A stretch of DNA of 28,163 nucleotides from a virus. The translations under genes and the position numbers were made by a program. Below are positions 24,301-28,163 of the stretch, in pieces. Position 1 is the first letter of the stretch, and each line of letters opens with the position of its first letter. The notes beneath the pieces were generated by a model, which was not told the origin of the DNA, made no database searches, and worked only from the letters and a program-made list of their open reading frames with translations. The stretch lies in IMG/VR virus record IMGVR_UViG_3300044974_000661, positions 1-28,163 of that record. The stretch is one strand, 5' to 3'.

Positions 24301-26746
24301 TCTAGGCATGAATCCACAGACAGCTGGTATGGCTGCAATGGTAGCTGGATCAACATTACCATTTATGATTGGCCCTGCAGTTAGAGGTGTAAACAATTTA
24401 ATGGCAATGCGAGCAGCCTCTAAAGCTGGAGACGTAGCTGGTATGGCTTCAGCTAAAAATGCATCTTTATTGTTTAAATTCTTAAGTCCTGCAAAATTCT
24501 TAGCATTTTCTGGCGCATTAACAGCAGCAACTATTGCAATTATTGCTGTTAGAAAGCTAATGGATAACTGGAATCAGGATGCCACAAATAGATTTGGTAT
24601 GACTAAAAAGGCTGCTGAACAATTAGGAATACAATATATAGATTTGTCAGAAAAAATGAAAGCGATTAATGCAGCAAATGCTGCAGCAAATGCAAGTAAG
24701 TTTAGTGGAATGACAGGAGTCCCTGGCATAATGATGAAGCCAGAAGAAATGTCTAAGTTAGTAGAAAGTTCAAAAAAGCAGTTTGGTGAACTAATAGAAA
24801 CAATGAATAGGGCAGATGATTCAAACTTTGTTCCATTAATGTTAAATATAAAAGCTCAAATGTTAGGTGCGGGAAAATCTGTTGAGGAAACAAATAAAGC
24901 AATTTTGGGAATGATTGCAGCATCTAATCATGCAGATAAAGCATTTAAAGTTTTTTCAAATAGTGGATTTAGAGAAATGACAGATAGGGCAAGTGCTGCA
25001 AGACAATTATTTAAACAACTAAGAGATGAAATAAACAACCCTGGCGATCAGTTTGGAATTAAAATGACTGAAGGGTTTACTTATTTAATGAATAATGCAG
25101 ATAGTGCAGTTAAATCTTTAATAGGAACAAAAAATGCTCAAGGAGAAGTAATTGATGAGGCCATGGCCTTAAATCAAGTAATGAAAGAAATGTCATCAAT
25201 GGATGGCTTTAATACACAAATAGGTGGAAAAGCTTTCAATGCTTTGCCAAAAGAATTACAAGGAATTTTAAATGCTACTGATACAATAGGTGGATCTATT
25301 GCTAAGTGGCAACTATATGTGCAAAATACAAATTTTGAATTAAAAGACATGAGTTCAGAAACGGCTACAGCTTTGGTAGCTTGGAATTCAGCATTTGATA
25401 GTGCTGTAACTAAATTAGAAAAAGCTGGAGGAACAGACAGTACATTTGGAAAAATTGGCTCAGCTTTATCTAGATTACAAAAGATACAAGATGCTGTTGG
25501 AGCTAAGGCACAAAGAGCAGCTCAAATATCACAAAGAAATGCACAAAAAGAAATTGATTTAATAAATAAAAAAATAAAATTAATTGAAGATGAGGCAGAC
25601 GCTAAATTAAAAGCATTAAGAGCAACTCAAGAAAAAGAAAATTATCAGTTGCAATTACAAAAACTTCAATTAGAATATCAAGATGCATTAGCTCGTGGAG
25701 ATAGTGCTAAAGCTGCCAGAGCTCAATTAGATATTCAACAGTTAACAAAAGATAGACAAGCAGCTTTGGCCGAGCAGGCTATTATTGATGCAGCTAATGC
25801 AAAAAAGAAACCACTACAAACACAGATAGAGGGAATAAATAAAGGGCAAAGTAAAAAGAACGAACAGTTTCAGGATGCACAATACAGTGCTTCAAAGGCT
25901 GCGGAAACAGCAGCTTCGCTTCAAAAATATTCCGATGAATACCAGGCCCTGCTTAGAGAAAGATCAACTATTTCAGCAACTGATTATGATGCGCTACAAA
26001 AAAATCAAAACGCAATTAATCAATTTATTTCAGATATGCAAAAGGCTGGAGTTAAAACAGGAGATTTAGCAAAAGAACTAAGGTCGTCTTTTGATTGGGC
26101 ATTTACTGCAGATGGTAAAGCTAAAAACTTTGGAGCTCCAGCAAGTACTCCAAAAGGAGCACCTTCTCATTTAACAGACTTAGGCAGAATGTCAGGGCAA
26201 GGTAATTTAAATACACAACTAAATAGAGATTTGGCAATAGTAAATCAACAAGCAAACGTCATAGTTAAAGGAATCGCTGGCGGCAAAACATTAAGTGATG
26301 TTATTGATGCGCTAAGGGGAGATACAAAAAATAATAAGGCTGTTGCAAAATTAAATGTTTCTACATATAGCTCATACGGATATTCGAAATCGTATGCTAG
26401 CGAAAAAGATATAAAGAGCAAGGGAATAAAGGCTGGTCAAGTAATCGAAGACCAATACGGTAATAAATTTACAGTAGGAGCTTTGGTTAAAGGCTCTGGT
26501 TATTCACTAACTCCAAAATATAATTTTGGAGGCAAGGTTTCTATGCCTAGATACAATACTGGAGGCTCAGTCAGATATTCTGGCGGCGGAATGGTAACTC
26601 CAAATAGAAGAAACTATGGAAATGCACTGTATAATATAAATGTGGAGCTTAATGGAACTAACTTAAATGCAGATGACGTTGCAAAAGCAATACATAAAGA
26701 AATGAGAGTAAGAGAAATTGCAGGCGGAGTAGGAAGGCAAGCATAA
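18377..26746 (+). CDS. Tape measure protein with embedded kinase-like domain
   Basis: 2789 residues, the largest gene. Residues ~1-150 are helical. About 250-390 match the phage tail tape-measure core (LAADIAATGQQGEQLLGSLK; GGDVQDLALYLTAMREGGV). A hydrophobic segment lies at ~540-575, two more at ~1985-2005 and ~2040-2062. A coiled coil lies at ~2365-2485. Gly-rich linkers of the Y/F-x-x-GG-x-V kind occur near 896, 995, 1314, 1608, 1712 and 2714-2743 and separate insert domains. The insert at ~1350-1570 carries K1397, E1408, D1480-x4-N1485 and D1493-V-G, an arrangement like HipA/PI3K-type kinases. Tape measures set tail length, at roughly 0.15 nm per residue, so up to about 420 nm if all were stretched. 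The folded inserts make the real length shorter. GAGGAG precedes the ATG. Confidence 0.93.
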   Translation: MADEQIVTSIVAKADLSSLVSEVHRATASLQQLQRELLTSNKSIAASTKVAQNAFRDTLTKSGMYSSHFVNLQSDVDKFGKNLDAGRLKLRDYFQTFRTHLSTTGGMMRELAKEQVMLQNSILQPLGRNAQGLMQYNVMIPRGLDAIKSKMQLANMEAMIMNRTLSQGSTALINWGKNTQWAGRQLTVGLTVPLAMFGAQAAKAFREADQELTRLVKVYGDISGSTSTDLAKIRKDVTQTAKELSSAMGVSFKETIGLAADIAATGQQGEQLLGSLKETTRLAVLGEVDRAEAMKATLAIQTAFKSNTKELTESINFLNAVENQTSTTLNDLVDAIPKAGTVVKQLGGDVQDLALYLTAMREGGVNASEAANALKSGLASMINPTKQTIGIMSDFGIDIMGMVQRNTGDTTGMILDLQKALDGLDPLSKARALEQMFGKFQFARMAALFNNLGKEGSQTLQVMNLMNASASQLAEVAGRELSLVTESASGKYRRAIEGLRASLADVGEEFLGVATKFINAFTKVLDFFNNLPDPIKKAVTYLGGFTAVIGPIIMLTGVLANFFGYITKGIVSLRAFFQGSRGWKMLTPEMIAAEKAAQMVEKSFYSDAAAAEVLHGALTKLITDYRTLQQAMIGGVIPVNPTVATPAGNVMMGRRSVDPTNVYAGETNTRAMSHILPRDPNRPASMFGGVPGAIPVNQAIGRNMQMYMDDTLPHIQGLTSIKGVSTGIVATEAARFHALMATLGMQTEAEVASLKKTIALGGTVSSQLLDTFDDILPITTRLSQNAAQQSAAIVAELRAGKITVDAAKAQIIAVNTQLEQSLMSEVGAYAASRGRSIDFYKAPLMNQPVVDANGQFTLRDLYKKENNRAVMEEFGRLRGVRTFGAPYSIHTTRIPRFYEGGGIESFGPNKTQVSGPSSVNYDDRLGSVPVGGYVLNQSASMDPMNRDLVAMAPATYNDGGNITAALTPKEVVFGPNIHKIPGLYEAVDAANNGYNFGGHIMKNVKTYGMPFWSAFSRLNTINSRYTAARTASGGMNAASGQLGWGAEYRARSIMHDATILSERGMPRDLALARASKDFDEAVAFSTYSSGPYMGSISNKLWQQKRLDQFKVLDKELKKTYNPVYGMSRSNRDALVLPNEKTIKFLLDNAESLGGKAHVQRIFKSLGIMDKDGSINLSGLGKKMVTEHTLPYGQWGYSARGNYGQAMWGEKNINDASNQLRALLQFRKNEVPGSLRGFSLYPDQLIKSDKGLEIYNKSLMKNLGFSMQELNLLQKMGITSLPQIFREIVQPGKKYLQGVGGTRNVRTLFPAMAANYGGPIGRAKRNYGNPIKLLSPTNMLNILKQAKEMSSKTSLGSFADTPVTKYGHRLVPSSGKSFPIPGVSGLYKNENGDLVFFKGVPNEITAKAEVYGTRMAREVFGLNAPVQTIKTIMNPLDPSGKTKLLGLESPFDPIFATGGTKFTQDQIIRQTIASLIMGNKDLSKSNVFGNVLADVGPAGVFSKASMNTAHANSMHSMEQQAAINLLAVRGGARKDFAHNTSAVVRKMTPKQYGDKMKNAMKIMRPKLLKFIESLPEPDRGPYISLLKRFDEGMNVDWSKYHSMHSSPKYNMGGGIVRPGRYAYGRKERRAADRASRKRQGLSGMSPTVDEFGHPIRQLQGMNPLRAPEGKEFRRFGGYTYQDLQGRFGNRGIPAITPIFVDTAEVTGYSKRGGTVRTNVPYPVDTGLERMSGILRATSMGNLAIFDKISKVLEKPLIAIRNAIIFQNKKLIEAPKLTGYTGGKELVHVPGLGKTYGREIATIPNYSNRFNASAAALAARNMLDPMGRPMQSFGNLTGTEAYRAISLMSNYDSDGKYLGTGFQQSRIARLLGQQGIGKDAMRQAGRYASSWKLVDQERGIYQRKAAGIYGLRRNEYSQFVPGQDGAEGSFRSITRGEAAELGYRKNFQLGMGTQMGLMMGSQVGGMALMQQDPSKRYLGMNPQTAGMAAMVAGSTLPFMIGPAVRGVNNLMAMRAASKAGDVAGMASAKNASLLFKFLSPAKFLAFSGALTAATIAIIAVRKLMDNWNQDATNRFGMTKKAAEQLGIQYIDLSEKMKAINAANAAANASKFSGMTGVPGIMMKPEEMSKLVESSKKQFGELIETMNRADDSNFVPLMLNIKAQMLGAGKSVEETNKAILGMIAASNHADKAFKVFSNSGFREMTDRASAARQLFKQLRDEINNPGDQFGIKMTEGFTYLMNNADSAVKSLIGTKNAQGEVIDEAMALNQVMKEMSSMDGFNTQIGGKAFNALPKELQGILNATDTIGGSIAKWQLYVQNTNFELKDMSSETATALVAWNSAFDSAVTKLEKAGGTDSTFGKIGSALSRLQKIQDAVGAKAQRAAQISQRNAQKEIDLINKKIKLIEDEADAKLKALRATQEKENYQLQLQKLQLEYQDALARGDSAKAARAQLDIQQLTKDRQAALAEQAIIDAANAKKKPLQTQIEGINKGQSKKNEQFQDAQYSASKAAETAASLQKYSDEYQALLRERSTISATDYDALQKNQNAINQFISDMQKAGVKTGDLAKELRSSFDWAFTADGKAKNFGAPASTPKGAPSHLTDLGRMSGQGNLNTQLNRDLAIVNQQANVIVKGIAGGKTLSDVIDALRGDTKNNKAVAKLNVSTYSSYGYSKSYASEKDIKSKGIKAGQVIEDQYGNKFTVGALVKGSGYSLTPKYNFGGKVSMPRYNTGGSVRYSGGGMVTPNRRNYGNALYNINVELNGTNLNADDVAKAIHKEMRVREIAGGVGRQA

Positions 26747-27336
26747 TGGGATATACAGTTTTACCTAAAGGTTCAATATTATATATAGAGGCTCTAGATC
26801 CATTGGCTATGACAATAGGATCTACTACATTTACATATCCAAATGCTAGTTCTTCAACAAATGCTGGAGGACAAAACTATACTACTGCAGCAGCAACTAA
26901 AAATATATTATTACCAGCAGATAAATCAATTTTAAAATTTAGAAGAGTTACAGAACATAATCGTTCTGAGTTTAATAATAGAACTTTAAGAGTAGAGCAA
27001 TCACAAAGAATGGCAAATGGTACATTAAGAAAATATGTTGTTGCAGATAAACAACAGTGGGATATAGCTTGGACGATGGTTCCATCTTATAGAAATGAGA
27101 CAGTGGATGGAGCTTGGGGGGCAGAAGATTTAAAAACATTTTATGAAAGTTCAGCAGGTCGTGGATCTTTTAAAATTAAAATTAATACTTCTCATAATCC
27201 TACAAATATAGAAGGTTCTAATTGGGAAGCAAATGCAAATACATATAATGTTGTTTTTACTTCATGTGATTTTACACTTGTAAAAAGAGGAATACAGCCT
27301 TTTTGGAATGTTAAGCTAAGCCTGGAGCAGGTATGA
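26746..27336 (+). CDS. Distal-tail-like protein, 196 residues
   Basis: It lies right after the tape measure, the place of the distal tail protein that forms the hub between tube and tip. It is beta-rich, with SILYIEALDPLAMTIGSTTF early, a middle RRVTEHNRSEFNNRTLRVEQ followed by WDIAWTMVPS, and a C-terminal strand pair (YNVVFTSCDFTLVKRGIQPF, WNVKLSLEQV). It resembles small tail proteins in this position in actinophages. The ATG overlaps the tape-measure stop (TAATG), with GGAAGG upstream; the stop overlaps the next ATG (ATGA). The assignment rests mainly on position. Confidence 0.65.
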   Translation: MGYTVLPKGSILYIEALDPLAMTIGSTTFTYPNASSSTNAGGQNYTTAAATKNILLPADKSILKFRRVTEHNRSEFNNRTLRVEQSQRMANGTLRKYVVADKQQWDIAWTMVPSYRNETVDGAWGAEDLKTFYESSAGRGSFKIKINTSHNPTNIEGSNWEANANTYNVVFTSCDFTLVKRGIQPFWNVKLSLEQV

Positions 27337-28163
27337 TAACTGCTAGCAGTACTATAAAAGATATACTTAAATATAACACTACAGTCTCTACTACAGCTGG
27401 TGCACGGATTGAATATAATTTAAATACAATGGTTAGATATATAAAAGCAAACTCATCTGGAACAGATCATGCTTTATCTGGAGCATTTAAAAAATTATTT
27501 CCTATAGATACAATATATAAACCATTCAGACCGTTACTTCCTGGCATTAAATATTATATTTATACAACAGAAACATCTCCAGGAAATCAAACAGATACTC
27601 CAAAAAATTCTTTTGATCTCCCACGTACTATTGGTATGTCAGATAAACCAAGACTGTACTACCCTGGATCTGAAACTTATTATAAATATTGGGTTGGGCC
27701 TAAAAATGAAGACATAGATATTTCATTAGAATATTTTTCTGATGAATCTAATACTTTATCAAAAACAATAACCGCTAATAAAGTTGTTGCAAGATTTGAA
27801 ACTTCTCATGATACGCCGACATCTTGGACTATAAAGGCCGTTAATTTAGAAGGACTAGAGGTGTCCCTAGCATCTGGCACAACTTTAAACTCAAAAGGAG
27901 AAGCAATAGTTTATTATAATGGAACCAATTGGTCAACAACAGAGCCTTCTTTATATACAACAACTCAATCATTTAAAAAAATATCTTTAACTGCAATAAA
28001 CTCAAATACTGGAAAATTTTTGGGAGTATTAGAATTAAGTCCTAGATGGATTATAGATATAGATAGTGATGTAGAGTCTTTTGAAATTAATAAAGAGATG
28101 GATGATTCTTCAGAATCTTTACTCCCTGTAGGAAAATTAACTGCAAACACACTAAGTCTTAAT
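27333..28163 (+). CDS. Tail-tip/baseplate protein, 3' end outside window
   Basis: The frame is open for 277 codons from ATG 27333 to the window edge, with no stop. The visible part starts TASSTIKDILKYNTTVSTTAG and contains a segment RIEYNLNTMVRYIKA. It then has several beta-rich stretches (YYIYTTETSPG; YYKYWVGPKNEDIDISLEYF; WTIKAVNLEGLEVSL) and ends near SPRWIIDIDSDVESFEINKE followed by LPVGKLTAN. The last block resembles repeated parts of large minor tail proteins. It overlaps the preceding gene by four nt. A receptor-facing tail-tip role is inferred from gene order. Confidence 0.65.
   Translation, partial: MITASSTIKDILKYNTTVSTTAGARIEYNLNTMVRYIKANSSGTDHALSGAFKKLFPIDTIYKPFRPLLPGIKYYIYTTETSPGNQTDTPKNSFDLPRTIGMSDKPRLYYPGSETYYKYWVGPKNEDIDISLEYFSDESNTLSKTITANKVVARFETSHDTPTSWTIKAVNLEGLEVSLASGTTLNSKGEAIVYYNGTNWSTTEPSLYTTTQSFKKISLTAINSNTGKFLGVLELSPRWIIDIDSDVESFEINKEMDDSSESLLPVGKLTANTLSLN

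Noticed and set aside
25875-26069. Small + strand reading frame inside the tape measure gene
   Set aside because: Overlaps a clearly coding frame, has no ribosome binding site, and has arbitrary composition.

Overview
This window is a segment of a tailed double-stranded DNA phage (or prophage), AT-rich and with every recognisable gene on the + strand. The right two thirds is a siphovirus-type virion module in canonical order: a small pre-portal gene, portal, prohead protease fused to a scaffold-like tail, HK97-fold major capsid protein, a small post-capsid gene, head-tail connector, probable stopper, a neck/tail-completion protein, tail terminator, major tail protein, two tail-assembly chaperone products linked by a -1 frameshift, a 2789-residue tape measure, a distal-tail-like protein and the start of a tail-tip protein that runs off the right edge. 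No terminase, lysis, integrase, replication or tRNA gene is visible. The host is probably an actinobacterium. Several -10 boxes lie only 6-8 nt before ATGs that lack a Shine-Dalgarno, which is the leaderless arrangement common in Actinobacteria, and the pre-portal gene resembles genes at that position in actinophages. The low GC would suit freshwater Actinobacteria, but this is inference.

The left third (about 429-9194) is an accessory block. It starts after a Pro/Phe-rich repeat protein (partial, 2-322) and a strong hairpin terminator. It holds six 2-oxoglutarate/Fe(II) dioxygenase genes of the prolyl-4-hydroxylase-like type, each with a complete HxD...H...K/R active site. It also holds one DUF6065-type protein and one distant look-alike, each directly behind an oxygenase; an FkbM-like methyltransferase; two unknown genes; and a LamG-domain protein likely to be carried on the virion. 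The genes abut or overlap and look co-expressed from an extended -10 promoter at 375-403, with extra internal promoters before 3359 and 7270. Together they look like a machinery for hydroxylating and methylating proteins, peptides or surface glycans; the substrate is unknown.

Transcription of the virion module is punctuated. Hairpin terminators follow the major capsid and major tail genes, each closely followed by a new promoter. Those two genes also use CGT/CGC arginine codons where their neighbours use AGA, as expected for very highly expressed genes.

The most unusual items are: the six-oxygenase array with its repeated oxygenase + DUF6065-like pair; a kinase-like signature (Lys, Glu, DxxxxN, DxG) embedded in the tape measure protein; the (P)PFF repeat protein next to prolyl-hydroxylase-like enzymes; and repeated leaderless promoters.
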